This document shows positions 18,679 to 28,098 of a stretch of DNA of 64,000 nt, piece by piece. The notes below the pieces were generated by a model. It was not told where the DNA came from, did no database searches, and worked only from the letters and a program-made list of their open reading frames with translations. Positions within the stretch are counted from its first letter, which is position 1. Each line of letters begins with the position of its first letter. Source of the stretch: Anabaena sp. 4-3 (GTDB lineage Bacteria; Cyanobacteriota; Cyanobacteriia; Cyanobacteriales; Nostocaceae); assembly GCF_001597745.1 (NCBI RefSeq), contig NZ_LUHJ01000050.1, forward strand, positions 72,697 to 136,696, given 5' to 3'. The position numbers were made by a program, and so were the translations under genes.

Positions 18679-19866
18679 ATGAAGATACTGGTACTAAGTT
18701 GGGAGTTTCCACCGAGAATAGTTGGCGGTATCGCGCGTCATGTGGCTGAGTTGTACCCCGAATTAGTCAAACTAGGCCATGAAATTCATTTGATTACGGT
18801 AGAAGTTGGTAATGCTTCGATGTATGAGGTGGTGGAGGGGATTAAAATACATCGAGTTCCAGTTTCCCATAGTAATGACTTTTTTCACTGGGTGGTGAAT
18901 TTGAATCAGAGTATGGGACATCACGGGGGTAAGTTAATTGTAGAGGAAGGGCCGTTTGATATTATCCATGCTCATGATTGGCTAGTTGGGGATGCGGCGA
19001 TCGCTCTCAAGCATACCTTTAAAATTCCCCTGATTGCTACCATCCACGCTACAGAATACGGACGTTACAACGGCATTCACAACGATATTCAAAATTATAT
19101 TCACGGTAAGGAAAGCTTACTGGCTTACGATGCCTGGCGAATTATCGTCTGTACCAATTATATGCGCCAAGAGGTAGCGCGGGTTTTAGCTAGTCCTGGG
19201 GATAAAATTGATGTGATTCATAACGGTATCCGCCCGGAAAAGAAAAAACATCACGAAGATTTCCACGCCCAAGATTTTCGCCGTCAATTCGCCGCCGACC
19301 ATGAGAAAATAGTCTATTACGTGGGACGGATGACTTACGAAAAGGGTGTATCAGTGTTAATGAATGCTGCACCCAAAGTGTTGTGGGAAATGGGGGGTTA
19401 CGTCAAGTTTGTGATTGTTGGCGGAGGTAACACAGATAATCTCAAACGTCAAGCCTGGGATTTGGGAATTTGGGATAAATGCTATTTTACAGGCTTCATG
19501 TCAGACGAATATTTAGATAAATTTCAAACTGTGGCTGATTGTGCGGTGTTTCCGAGCCTTTACGAACCCTTTGGAATTGTAGCTTTAGAAAGCTTCGCCT
19601 CACGAGTTCCCGTAGTCGTGTCAGATACAGGCGGTTTCCCAGAGGTAGTGCAGCATACTAAGACTGGTATAGTTACCTGGGTGAATAATCCTGATTCTTT
19701 GGCGTGGGGAATTTTGGAAGTTTTAAAAAATCCTGGTTATCGTCAATGGTTGATTGATAATGCTTATGAGGATTTAGGGATACGCTTTAGCTGGCCGAAA
19801 TTAGCCGCACAAACTGATGCTGTTTATCAAAGAGTAGTGCAGGAGCGATCGCAGGTAGAATGGTAA
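18679..19866 (+). CDS. Glycosyltransferase family 4 protein
   Basis: This 395-residue GT-B fold retaining glycosyltransferase begins 'MKILVLSWEFPPRIVGGIARHV', the glycine-rich N-terminal loop of GT4/glycogen-synthase-like enzymes. It has 'HAHDWLVG' at about 98, 'VYYVGRMTYEKGV' at about 213, and the donor-binding E-x7-E segment 'PSLYEPFGIVALES' at about 293. It would transfer a sugar from a nucleotide donor to an unknown acceptor; related cyanobacterial proteins act on glycogen, sucrose or surface glycans. 'ggggagtct' 6-12 bases before ATG is a plausible ribosome-binding site. It is followed by 'cgcagag'-type repeats at about 19868-19915. Confidence 0.88.
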   Translation: MKILVLSWEFPPRIVGGIARHVAELYPELVKLGHEIHLITVEVGNASMYEVVEGIKIHRVPVSHSNDFFHWVVNLNQSMGHHGGKLIVEEGPFDIIHAHDWLVGDAAIALKHTFKIPLIATIHATEYGRYNGIHNDIQNYIHGKESLLAYDAWRIIVCTNYMRQEVARVLASPGDKIDVIHNGIRPEKKKHHEDFHAQDFRRQFAADHEKIVYYVGRMTYEKGVSVLMNAAPKVLWEMGGYVKFVIVGGGNTDNLKRQAWDLGIWDKCYFTGFMSDEYLDKFQTVADCAVFPSLYEPFGIVALESFASRVPVVVSDTGGFPEVVQHTKTGIVTWVNNPDSLAWGILEVLKNPGYRQWLIDNAYEDLGIRFSWPKLAAQTDAVYQRVVQERSQVEW

Positions 19867-20030
19867 AAAAACGCGGAGTAAGGCTGAGGTTTTCGCAGAG
19901 TTACGCAGAGAGTTAATAGTTACTCTCAGTTTTTTGCCGTTAAAAAACAGTACAATCCCTGTACGCTGGGAATTTTGCCCTTGGGAGTGCGACATTAAGC
20001 AATAGTTGCAGTTTGCTCCAGAAGATTAGT

Positions 20031-21044
20031 ATGACAAGGGCATTCCCAAGTATAGCAAGGTTCTTGAAAACAGCAAGGGCTATGCTGTTGAGGGTGATTA
20101 CCCGTCTTACAGCATACCTGAGATCCAACTTCGATAGCAAGACTGCTGAGATTCTGCCGTCATTACCCGCATTAGCTGGGCCTGTTCTCAACTTGGGTGG
20201 CGGTGGGCCTGATGTGGAATCAGCTATCCAGTGGATGATTAACCAAGTCAGAGGCGGTACTCACTCTGTGGAGAAAATTAATGTTGTGGTTCTCCGCGCC
20301 AATGGTGGTGATGACTATAATCACCTGATTTATGATATGAAGGGGGTTAACTCTGTCGCTACCTTGATAGTGAGCGATCGCCACAATGCCAACAGAGATG
20401 ATATTGTGCATAAAATCCTCAATGCTGGTGTAGTCTTTTTTGCAGGTGGCGACCAATGTCAATACATCCGCAATTGGAAAAATACCCGACTGGAAGCGGC
20501 TGTATTGTCAGTTTATCGCAAAGGTGGCGGCATTGGTGGCACGAGCGCAGGGGCAATGATTCTCAGTGATTATATTTACGATGCTTGTGCTTGTGAAGAC
20601 CCGATTGAAACTAAGGATGCTTTAGATGATCCTTATGAGAATATTTCCTTTACCTACAACTTTTTTCAATGGCCGCATTTGCGGGGTACTATCATTGATA
20701 CGCATTTTGACACTCGCAAACGCATGGGGCGAATTATGGCCTTTATTGCCCGACAAATTCAAGACGGTGTTTGTCAAACTGCTTTAGGTATTGCGATTAG
20801 TGAAGAAACATCAATAGTTGTCGATAAATATGGTATTGCCAAAGTCATGGGGAGAAATGCGGCGTATTTGGTTTTAGGAGATCATCCGCCAGAAGTCTGC
20901 AAACCCGGAACCCCATTGACTTATTACGACTACAAAATTTGGCGTTTTCCCAGTGGTGATACTTTCGATTTAAATAATCTACCCACTAGGGGTTATTATT
21001 TCCGCAGCGTCAAGCGGGGTAGGTTTGATTATGATCCTTATTGA
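20031..21044 (+). CDS. Cyanophycinase-like S51-family peptidase
   Basis: The 337-residue protein matches the cyanophycinase/peptidase S51 pattern: 'GPVLNLGGGGPDVESAI' at about 50, 'FFAGGDQCQYIRNW' at about 140, and the nucleophile elbow 'GGIGGTSAGAMILSD' with the Ser at about 171. Cyanophycinase cleaves the nitrogen reserve polymer cyanophycin to beta-Asp-Arg. The N-terminal 40 residues are basic and hydrophobic and lack similarity to the core. The sequence is more divergent than the classical cphB product, so a cyanophycinase-related hydrolase is the safe call. ATG at 20031 is used. Confidence 0.75.
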   Translation: MTRAFPSIARFLKTARAMLLRVITRLTAYLRSNFDSKTAEILPSLPALAGPVLNLGGGGPDVESAIQWMINQVRGGTHSVEKINVVVLRANGGDDYNHLIYDMKGVNSVATLIVSDRHNANRDDIVHKILNAGVVFFAGGDQCQYIRNWKNTRLEAAVLSVYRKGGGIGGTSAGAMILSDYIYDACACEDPIETKDALDDPYENISFTYNFFQWPHLRGTIIDTHFDTRKRMGRIMAFIARQIQDGVCQTALGIAISEETSIVVDKYGIAKVMGRNAAYLVLGDHPPEVCKPGTPLTYYDYKIWRFPSGDTFDLNNLPTRGYYFRSVKRGRFDYDPY

Positions 21045-21098
21045 TTGCTGAGATGATGTTTTTCCAATCAATCAGCATAATAAAAACCCCTCTCCAAA

Positions 21099-21127
21099 CC
21101 TCTCCCCTACAAGGAGAGAGGCTTTTT
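21099..21127 (+). terminator. Terminator after cyanophycinase-like gene
   Basis: CCTCTCCCC (21099-21107) faces GGAGAGAGG (21113-21121) across a short loop, followed by six T residues. A related 'ctctc...gagag' hairpin occurs near 56813-56832, so this may belong to a repeat family that has been used as a terminator. Confidence 0.7.
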
Positions 21128-21206
21128 TACACCCCCATTCCCTTGTAGGGAAGGGGGGCTGGGGGGGTTAGGTTTGAGAGACTTTGCTGTTAATAACAAT
21201 ACTTTT

Positions 21207-23144
21207 TCAACATACTCTAATAGGGATTATTGTTAATTTCAACAAGATAGGAAATAAGTTAGTTTGGAAATTCTGTTTATCGTTTCAATCCCTGATAGGG
21301 ATTATTGTTAATTTCAACGAGGGCTACGATTGGGACGGGCGAAATCTTATAAGTTTCAATCCCTGATAGGGATTATTGTTAATTTCAACGCGAAGAATAT
21401 AAAGCCAATAGAGGCATTAATTTCAGGTTTCAATCCCTGATAGGGATTATTGTTAATTTCAACCATTTTATCCGTGCATCCTACTATCCGAGTAGGCGTT
21501 TCAATCCCTGATAGGGATTATTGTTAATTTCAACGTAAACAAAAAGGCTGCCTGTACAAATACCTTGAAGTTTCAATCCCTGATAGGGATTATTGTTAAT
21601 TTCAACTCCGATTTGGAAAATACTAGCTCACATCCAAATTCGTTTCAATCCCTGATAGGGATTATTGTTAATTTCAACTTCAGGATTTTAAGGAGAGACA
21701 CCCTCACCTAGCAGTTTCAATCCCTGATAGGGATTATTGTTAATTTCAACATCGCCCGCACCGTAAGGGCTAGCGATGAATCCGTGTTTCAATCCCTGAT
21801 AGGGATTATTGTTAATTTCAACAAGTGAAGAGAGAGGCGATCGCTAGTGGTGCGATGTTTCAATCCCTGATAGGGATTATTGTTAATTTCAACCGTTCCG
21901 GCAACGTTCCTGGGATTTTTTGTTTGGGTTTCAATCCCTGATAGGGATTATTGTTAATTTCAACACGGTTGAGTCAAAGCAGCCGCAAGGGTAAACAGTC
22001 AAGTCATGTTTCAATCCCTGATAGGGATTATTGTTAATTTCAACAATGAACTAGAGTCTATTAAGAATCATAGTATTCGTTTCAATCCCTGATAGGGATT
22101 ATTGTTAATTTCAACCCCAAGTTAATGGCTGTATTTCGAGGTATACGCGTTTCAATCCCTGATAGGGATTATTGTTAATTTCAACATAGATGATCACGTT
22201 TCCGTGCGTGGGTTGTTTTTGTTTCAATCCCTGATAGGGATTATTGTTAATTTCAACCTTGGTCGTACAAGTTTTCCCAGATATCGATGGGACAGAAGTT
22301 TCAATCCCTGATAGGGATTATTGTTAATTTCAACCAATTCATTATTCGCTAGGAGTCTTGCTGGAGACGTTTCAATCCCTGATAGGGATTATTGTTAATT
22401 TCAACCTGAAACTACCATTTACACAGCTTGGTAAGGTTTGAGTTGGCGTTTCAATCCCTGATAGGGATTATTGTTAATTTCAACGGTAAACTTATCGGTA
22501 AATCTATCATTTTGCCAAAAAGTTGTTTCAATCCCTGATAGGGATTATTGTTAATTTCAACTTTACTGATGTACGATTATCAGCGTATAGTGCTAGTTTC
22601 AATCCCTGATAGGGATTATTGTTAATTTCAACCTCATAGACCTTACAGGCAATTGCTACTATCACGGGTTTCAATCCCTGATAGGGATTATTGTTAATTT
22701 CAACACTATATCTATCCCTAAGGCATTGATTACAATGCCTTCCCAGTTTCAATCCCTGATAGGGATTATTGTTAATTTCAACTTGAGTTCTGTATTCCAG
22801 AGATGGGATTAAATCTGTTTCAATCCCTGATAGGGATTATTGTTAATTTCAACATTACGCGGGTAATTCCACTGCGACTATAAATCCTGTTTCAATCCCT
22901 GATAGGGATTATTGTTAATTTCAACTCGATGATGTATCTTCCGTCCTTCCATCCACAGGTGTTTCAATCCCTGATAGGGATTATTGTTAATTTCAACTGG
23001 TGTAACCGGGATGGTTCTGGCGAATGTTTCGTTTCAATCCCTGATAGGGATTATTGTTAATTTCAACTTGGATTAGAGTTTTTTACACAACAAAAGAAGT
23101 ATCTGCGGTTTCAATCCCTGATAGGGATTATTGTTAATTTCAAC
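21207..23144 (-). CRISPR. CRISPR array, 27 repeats and 26 spacers
   Basis: The 37-nt repeat begins GTTTCAATCCCTGATAGG and ends TTGTTAATTTCAAC on the plus strand. It starts at 21282, 21353, 21427, 21498, 21570 and so on to 23108; 26 copies look identical. The leftmost copy (21207-21243) has a degenerate first half. Spacers are about 34-38 nt. On the minus strand the repeat ends ATTGAAAC, the usual crRNA 5' tag of type I and III systems, and the decayed terminal repeat lies at the left, so transcription should run leftwards from a leader at 23145-23404. The class cannot be set: no cas gene is in the window. Confidence 0.98.
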
Positions 23145-23404
23145 TGCGGCAGCCCGAAAGCTAATGTATATGAGGTTTTCAAGGTTCAGATTCGCGGATG
23201 GGTCTATCATAACACGAGAAAATGTCAGTTGATTTGACTAAAATAGCTGAAACCCTTACTGGGTAAGGTGCGCGGATGGTTTCAAATTAATTTTTCTGCA
23301 AAAGCCTATGGTGTAAGGGATACAGCGATTTTTGCTGAGGAGCGATTTTCAACACCTACCCATCCGCGCATCAGGTAAGGAAAATGGTCAAAGGGGAGCG
23401 ATCG
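23145..23404 (-). promoter_or_regulatory. Putative CRISPR leader
   Basis: This AT-rich 260-bp stretch adjoins the intact end of the array. It contains CGCGGATGG at 23193-23201 and 23271-23279, and the inverted form CCATCCGCG at 23360-23368. A possible minus-strand -10 element TATGAT lies at 23206-23211. Placement as leader rests on repeat polarity and on repeat decay at the opposite end. Confidence 0.6.
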
Positions 23405-24568
23405 CTAACTCACTGTAATTGATTGTAAACTCTCAATGGTGGCGATCGCGTGTTTGGCGACTAAATCAATTTCGGCTTGTGTATTAAACCGTCCTATGCC
23501 AAACCGAATAGAAGCATAAGCTAATTTTTCTGAGTGTCCCAAAGCTGTTAGTACATGAGAAGGTGCTGTTTTAGTTGATGAACAAGCTGAACCAGAAGAT
23601 ACAGCCATTATTGACTGTAACCCTAGTAATAAAGCCGCACCGTCTACCCCTTCCACACTAATATTTAAGTTTCCCGCTAACCTCTGGGTAGGATGTCCAT
23701 TAAGATGAATTCCCTCTAAATGTGAAAGCTGTTCCCACAAACTTTGTCGTAACTGGGTGAGACGTTGGTTTTCAGTCTCTTGTTCAGCCAAAGCTATCTC
23801 TACAGCTTTGCCAAAACCGACAATTTGCGGTGTATACAAAGTCCCAGAACGCATACCCCGTTCATGTCCTCCCCCGTGTTGTTGTGGTGCGAGTTGTACT
23901 CTAGGGTTGCGTCTGCGAACATATAACGCACCGATACCTTTCGGCCCGTAAACTTTATGGGCTGTCAGAGACATTAAATCTATGTGCATTGTTTGCACAT
24001 CAAGAGGTATTTTACCAATAGCTTGGGCTGCATCTGTGTGAAAAATTATCTGGCGTTGATGACATAGTTCGCCAATTTCTGCCAATGGTTGTAAGACACC
24101 AATTTCATTATTAGCCGCCATCACAGAAACTAAAATTGTTTCAGGACGCAACGCTTTTTCTAATACTGTTAAATCAATTAATCCATCTGATTTAACAGGC
24201 AGTATAGTAATATCAAAACCCAGATTTTTTAAATATTCACAAGGGTCAAGCACCGCACTATGTTCAGTCGCCACAGTAATAATATGCTGACCTTTAGAAA
24301 AATAAGCTTCCGCTACACCTTTAATCGCTAAATTATTTGCTTCCGTCGCCCCGCTAGTAAAAACAATTTCTTCAGGTGTGGCGTTAATTGCATCGGCTAA
24401 AATTTCCCGTGCTTGTTTCACAGCCGCTTCTGTTTCCCAACCGTAAACATGATTAATACTAGATGGGTTGCCAAATTTTTCTGTAAAGTAGGGTAGCATC
24501 GCACTTAATACCCGTTCATCTACAGGCGTGGTGGCGTGACAATCGAGATATATAGGACGATTCGACAT
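23405..24568 (-). CDS. iscS: Cysteine desulfurase, IscS/NifS type
   Basis: This 387-residue PLP enzyme removes sulfur from cysteine for Fe-S cluster and thiocofactor synthesis. It begins 'PIYLDCHATTPVDERVL'. It has 'TSGATEANNLAIKG', 'TEHSAVLDP', the PLP lysine in 'SLTAHKVYGPKG' (about residue 203), and the catalytic Cys loop 'SSGSACSSTKTAPSHVL' (about 329), which is the longer loop of group I IscS/NifS enzymes. It stands alone, next to the CRISPR leader, with PrxQ upstream in the same direction. Several desulfurases usually coexist in this group, so a vegetative or nif role is not decided. Confidence 0.93.
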   Translation of the reverse strand: MSNRPIYLDCHATTPVDERVLSAMLPYFTEKFGNPSSINHVYGWETEAAVKQAREILADAINATPEEIVFTSGATEANNLAIKGVAEAYFSKGQHIITVATEHSAVLDPCEYLKNLGFDITILPVKSDGLIDLTVLEKALRPETILVSVMAANNEIGVLQPLAEIGELCHQRQIIFHTDAAQAIGKIPLDVQTMHIDLMSLTAHKVYGPKGIGALYVRRRNPRVQLAPQQHGGGHERGMRSGTLYTPQIVGFGKAVEIALAEQETENQRLTQLRQSLWEQLSHLEGIHLNGHPTQRLAGNLNISVEGVDGAALLLGLQSIMAVSSGSACSSTKTAPSHVLTALGHSEKLAYASIRFGIGRFNTQAEIDLVAKHAIATIESLQSITVS

Positions 24569-24638
24569 AGGTTTTATCTTATTTTTGAATTAAGTTTTTT
24601 CAGATTGCCATAGCTTAAAATAATTCATTTTTCCTTTT

Positions 24639-25118
24639 TTAATTAGCTGTTAATTCTTGCAATTTATTTAACACTGCTTGCGCGTGACCTTTAGCTTTAA
24701 CGTTCGCCCAAACATAAGCAATTTTTTTGTCAGGTGAAATCAAAAAAGTTGAACGTGCTACACCCATATATTCTTTACCCATGAATTTCTTTAATCGCCA
24801 AGCACCGTAAGCTTCAATTAGTTGATGTTCTGGGTCACTTAATAGGGTAATATTCAAGCTATGTTTGTCTATAAATTTGCAATGAGCTTTCCCTGAATCG
24901 GGACTTACACCTACAATTTTAGCTCCTAATTGGCTAAATTCTGATTGTAATTCTGTAAAGTCTTTGGCTTCGGTAGTACAACCAGGGGTGTCATCTTTGG
25001 GGTAGAAATAAATTACCAACCATTGACCGTTAAAATCATTAAGACTTACAGGGTTGTCATTTTGGTCAGGGGTAGAAAAATCTGGTGCTGGTTGTCCGAC
25101 TGCGGGAATATTGCTCAT
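24639..25118 (-). CDS. Peroxiredoxin Q / BCP-type thiol peroxidase
   Basis: The 159-residue protein starts 'MSNIPAVGQPAPDFSTPDQND' and carries the peroxidatic Cys in 'YPKDDTPGCTTEAKDF' at about residue 47. It reduces H2O2 and alkyl hydroperoxides with thioredoxin-type donors. The resolving Cys usual for PrxQ five residues later is absent (Lys here); another Cys sits in 'GKAHCKF', so it works as an atypical or 1-Cys form. I prefer the start at 25118 because the family N-terminus begins there; an ATG at 25136 would add six residues. Confidence 0.9.
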   Translation of the reverse strand: MSNIPAVGQPAPDFSTPDQNDNPVSLNDFNGQWLVIYFYPKDDTPGCTTEAKDFTELQSEFSQLGAKIVGVSPDSGKAHCKFIDKHSLNITLLSDPEHQLIEAYGAWRLKKFMGKEYMGVARSTFLISPDKKIAYVWANVKAKGHAQAVLNKLQELTAN

Positions 25119-25185
25119 GTTGCGCTGGTAAATCATGTCCGGTTAAATATTTACCATAAAGGCTGACGCAGGTAAATTACAAAAT

Positions 25186-25361
25186 ATCCAAAATGTAGGG
25201 TGCGTCAGTACGAGAAACCCTAGTAGGGGCGGGTTTATAAATATCTTGGATTGCTCAACTAGGGTATTTGTGAACCCGCCCCTACTATACCAAGAAAATA
25301 TTCCTACTGACGCACCCTACTAACAGTCGATTTGGATAATTTATTTTTTGATGTTCTCTAA
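25186..25361. repeat. Nested palindromic elements
   Basis: The outer element is the same as at 7299-7413, with arms GTAGGGTGCGTCA at 25195-25207 and TGACGCACCCTAC at 25308-25320. Inside it, about 25220-25290, sits a second palindrome with 15-bp arms TAGTAGGGGCGGGTT (25221-25235) and AACCCGCCCCTACTA (25273-25287), absent from the first copy. A further repeat follows at about 25362-25440. Confidence 0.8.
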
Positions 25362-25440
25362 AGCTAAGGGTTTGAGCAAATGGTAAGCAATGCCCACCCT
25401 ACAAAAATTATGATCAACCTATAGGTGCAAGATGTTTGTT
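25362..25440. repeat. Interspersed repeat, second copy at 41000-41080 in inverse orientation
   Basis: The minus-strand text 'catcttgcacct' ... 'aatttttgtagggtgggcat' ... 'gctcaaaccctta' matches the plus strand at about 41001-41080 with few differences. It has no coding potential and lies in the gap upstream of prxQ and downstream of the GH31 gene. Confidence 0.7.
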
Positions 25441-25444
25441 GATG

Positions 25445-27856
25445 TTAGTCTTCTGCGAGAATTTGGCAGTTGATTTGTTGAAATTGTTCAACCTGGAAAC
25501 AATTGTTTTGGTAATCAACTTGTTCACCGTCTACCCAAACTTTTTGTACTGCTAAACCGTGAATATGGAGTTTAACGTTTTTGTAGGGGAACGGGTAATT
25601 TCCTTGCTGTTGCCAGATAATTTCTAAGTTATCCTCATCTCGCTTGAGATAAAATTCATCTAACCGCCAAGCAGCATAACCATCACCCGCATCACTATAC
25701 ACCCTACCCGCACCAACTCCAGTTACCGGGGGATAAATATGAAGGATGAGTTGTTGATTTTCTGCCATTGGTAACACACAACCCGCTTTGACAAATACAG
25801 GTATTTGCTCTTGTGGTGCGGCGATGTCAATTTGATTTCCGCCAGGGAATCGGGTATCATCCCAGAAGTGATACCAATGCCCATCAGGTAAGATGATTGG
25901 GCGTGAAGTTGCACCTTCTTCAACAATGGGAGCAATTAACAACGCCTCACCTAATAAAAAAGCATCTTCCACAGCCCAGAGTTGGGGGTTGTGGCTGTCA
26001 GCCCAAAATAAAGGACGTACAAGGGGATGGCCAGTTTGGTTGGTTTCCCATGTTAAGGTATAGAGATAAGGTAAAAGTCGATAGCGCAACCAGAGAAAGT
26101 CTCTGGCTATACTCAGAATTTGTTCGCCAAAAGTCCAAGGTGTGCGGGGTTTGACGTTGTTGGCACTATGGGTACGAAAGAAGGGTAAAAAACATGACAT
26201 CTGAAACCAACGCAAATATAATTCAGGACTGGGATTACCCTTAAAACCACCGATATCAGCCCCACTGTAGGGAATGCCAGAAAGACCCATATTTAATACA
26301 GTGGTAATTGTTATACGTAGTCCAGCCCAACTTGTTTCGATGTCTCCTGTCCAAGTCCAGGCATAACGTTGTAAACCTGCCCAACCTGCACGGGATACAA
26401 TGAAAGGACGATGTTCTGGTTTGTATTCTTTTAAGGCTTCATAAGCTGCCTCGGCTTGTAGTAATCCATAGACATTATGCGCTTCAAGATGATTGCCACC
26501 TCTGCCTTCGAGAAAATGCAGGGTAGAATTTGGCGGTAGGGAAGGATCACCCCAAAGGACAAAAATCCCTGGTTCGTTCATATCATGCCAAAAACCAGTG
26601 AAGCCTAAGTCTAGGAGATATTCATACTGACGACTCCACCAGTGGCGGGCTTTGGGGTTGGTGAAGTCAGGAAATGCACACAGTCCAGGCCAGACGGGGG
26701 CGATGATCAGTTTATCATTGATGGTTTTGCAAAATACTTCTTGCGATCGCCCTTCTTCAAATAATTTACTTTTCCGGTCAGCTTTCACACCAGGATTCAC
26801 AATTGCAATTAAATGCACTCCTCTGTCTACTAATTCCTGGTTAAATTCCGTTAACTGAGGAAAGCGGTCAGGATCAATGGTAAAGGCGCGAAATCCTTCT
26901 TGGCAGTCTATATCTAAATGAATAGCACTCAAAGGTAAATTATGATTCTTAAATCCCTCCGCAACTTCCCGGATGGCTGCTTCTGTTTCATATCCCCAGC
27001 GTGATTGATGATAACCAAGCACCCAACGGGGAGGCAAGGCGGGACGACCTGTTAATTGGGTGTAACGGTCTAATAATTGCGCTGGGGAACCGATACTAAA
27101 ATAATACCGCAATGCTCCCCCATCAAAGTCGGCGGCGGCGTAACCGTTAAAGCTAAATGTTGCTTTGTAGCTATTTTCATAGAAAATCAAGTAACTCCCC
27201 GACTGATGCAAACCCAGATACAAGGGAATGCACAGATAAAGCGGATCTGTTCCGGGGCCATATCTACCACCTGCGTCATAATTCCACATTAAATAACTGG
27301 TGGTAGCAGGTTTCCCCTCTTGCGGTGTTCGTAGGTTGAGAGGTGCAGCACGTTCACCTAAGCCATAGATATGTTCTTCTGGACGTAGTTTAGCTTGATG
27401 CACCCAACCAGCAGTTTTGAGTTGGGGGGGTAGTTCTTCGCGGATAATTTCGCCTAGATAATTTTGATAGATAAGACTACCATTTTGATTAACTATTACT
27501 TGTAATTCTTTAGTGGAAATTAACCAGCTATTGCCCATTTTTTCAAATTCAACTGCTACTTCTGACCAATCTTTGCCAGCCATAGCATAGGGAATCGGTG
27601 CTATTCCTGGTTGCCAATTTACACGCACGAAATCAGCAGCTAAAAAATGTATTTCCAGTTCAACTTTTTCAAAGTAAAATTTTGCGCCTTGCGGTATAGG
27701 TTCAGCCTTGAGGATATCACCAATTTCTGCAAACACTTGTTTGGCACTGAGAAACGGACGCTCTAATAAATCCCTTTGCATAGGATAAAATAGCGAACCA
27801 AAAAAGCGTCGCAATTTAATCAGGCGTAAGTTCAGTAGAAGTTGTTTCCAATTCAT
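25445..27856 (-). CDS. Glycoside hydrolase family 31 alpha-glucosidase
   Basis: This 803-residue GH31 enzyme hydrolyses terminal alpha-linked glucose from oligosaccharides by a retaining mechanism. It has an N-terminal beta domain with 'EHIYGLGERAAPLNLR', the catalytic barrel with 'LPLSAIHLDIDCQEGFRAFT', the nucleophile Asp in 'GFWHDMNEPGIF' at about residue 425, the acid/base region 'SWAGLRITI' and 'SGIPYSGADIGGF' further on, and distal beta domains. No signal peptide is visible, so it is probably cytoplasmic and may help in glycogen or maltose breakdown. It is a single gene. Confidence 0.93.
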   Translation of the reverse strand: MNWKQLLLNLRLIKLRRFFGSLFYPMQRDLLERPFLSAKQVFAEIGDILKAEPIPQGAKFYFEKVELEIHFLAADFVRVNWQPGIAPIPYAMAGKDWSEVAVEFEKMGNSWLISTKELQVIVNQNGSLIYQNYLGEIIREELPPQLKTAGWVHQAKLRPEEHIYGLGERAAPLNLRTPQEGKPATTSYLMWNYDAGGRYGPGTDPLYLCIPLYLGLHQSGSYLIFYENSYKATFSFNGYAAADFDGGALRYYFSIGSPAQLLDRYTQLTGRPALPPRWVLGYHQSRWGYETEAAIREVAEGFKNHNLPLSAIHLDIDCQEGFRAFTIDPDRFPQLTEFNQELVDRGVHLIAIVNPGVKADRKSKLFEEGRSQEVFCKTINDKLIIAPVWPGLCAFPDFTNPKARHWWSRQYEYLLDLGFTGFWHDMNEPGIFVLWGDPSLPPNSTLHFLEGRGGNHLEAHNVYGLLQAEAAYEALKEYKPEHRPFIVSRAGWAGLQRYAWTWTGDIETSWAGLRITITTVLNMGLSGIPYSGADIGGFKGNPSPELYLRWFQMSCFLPFFRTHSANNVKPRTPWTFGEQILSIARDFLWLRYRLLPYLYTLTWETNQTGHPLVRPLFWADSHNPQLWAVEDAFLLGEALLIAPIVEEGATSRPIILPDGHWYHFWDDTRFPGGNQIDIAAPQEQIPVFVKAGCVLPMAENQQLILHIYPPVTGVGAGRVYSDAGDGYAAWRLDEFYLKRDEDNLEIIWQQQGNYPFPYKNVKLHIHGLAVQKVWVDGEQVDYQNNCFQVEQFQQINCQILAED

Positions 27857-28098
27857 AATGGGGAATGGGGACTTTTGACTCTTGACTGGGGATTGGGGAT
27901 GGGAAGAGATTGGGGACTGGAAGGGACTGGAAAAGAATTTCTACCTTCCTTCATCCCCCACCCTGCGGGTAGGCTTACGCCTCCGTACCCCTCCGGGTAA
28001 GCAAGCTACGCGATAGCGTCTCTGAAAGAGAAGGAAAGCAAGCTACATCCTCCTCATCTCCCTCATCTCCCTCATCTCCCCTACTCCCCTGCTTCTTC
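27857..28098. repeat. Repeat-filled gap upstream of GH31 gene
   Basis: CCCCAGT/ggggattgg heptamers at about 27860-27930 are followed by 'gcttacgcctccg', 'ctacgcgatagcgtctct' and 'ctcatctcc' units near 27960-28080, all interspersed repeat families seen elsewhere in the window. No gene is supported. Confidence 0.7.

Noticed and set aside
22528..22752. Open frame across the CRISPR array (74 codons)
   Set aside because: It translates repeats and spacers; periodic 'EINNNPYQGLK' is the repeat itself. The same applies to 21184-21366.
23145..24568. cas genes beside the CRISPR array
   Set aside because: The flanking genes are a cysteine desulfurase and a cyanophycinase-like protein; no Cas1, Cas2, Cas3 or Cas10 motifs were seen in the window.
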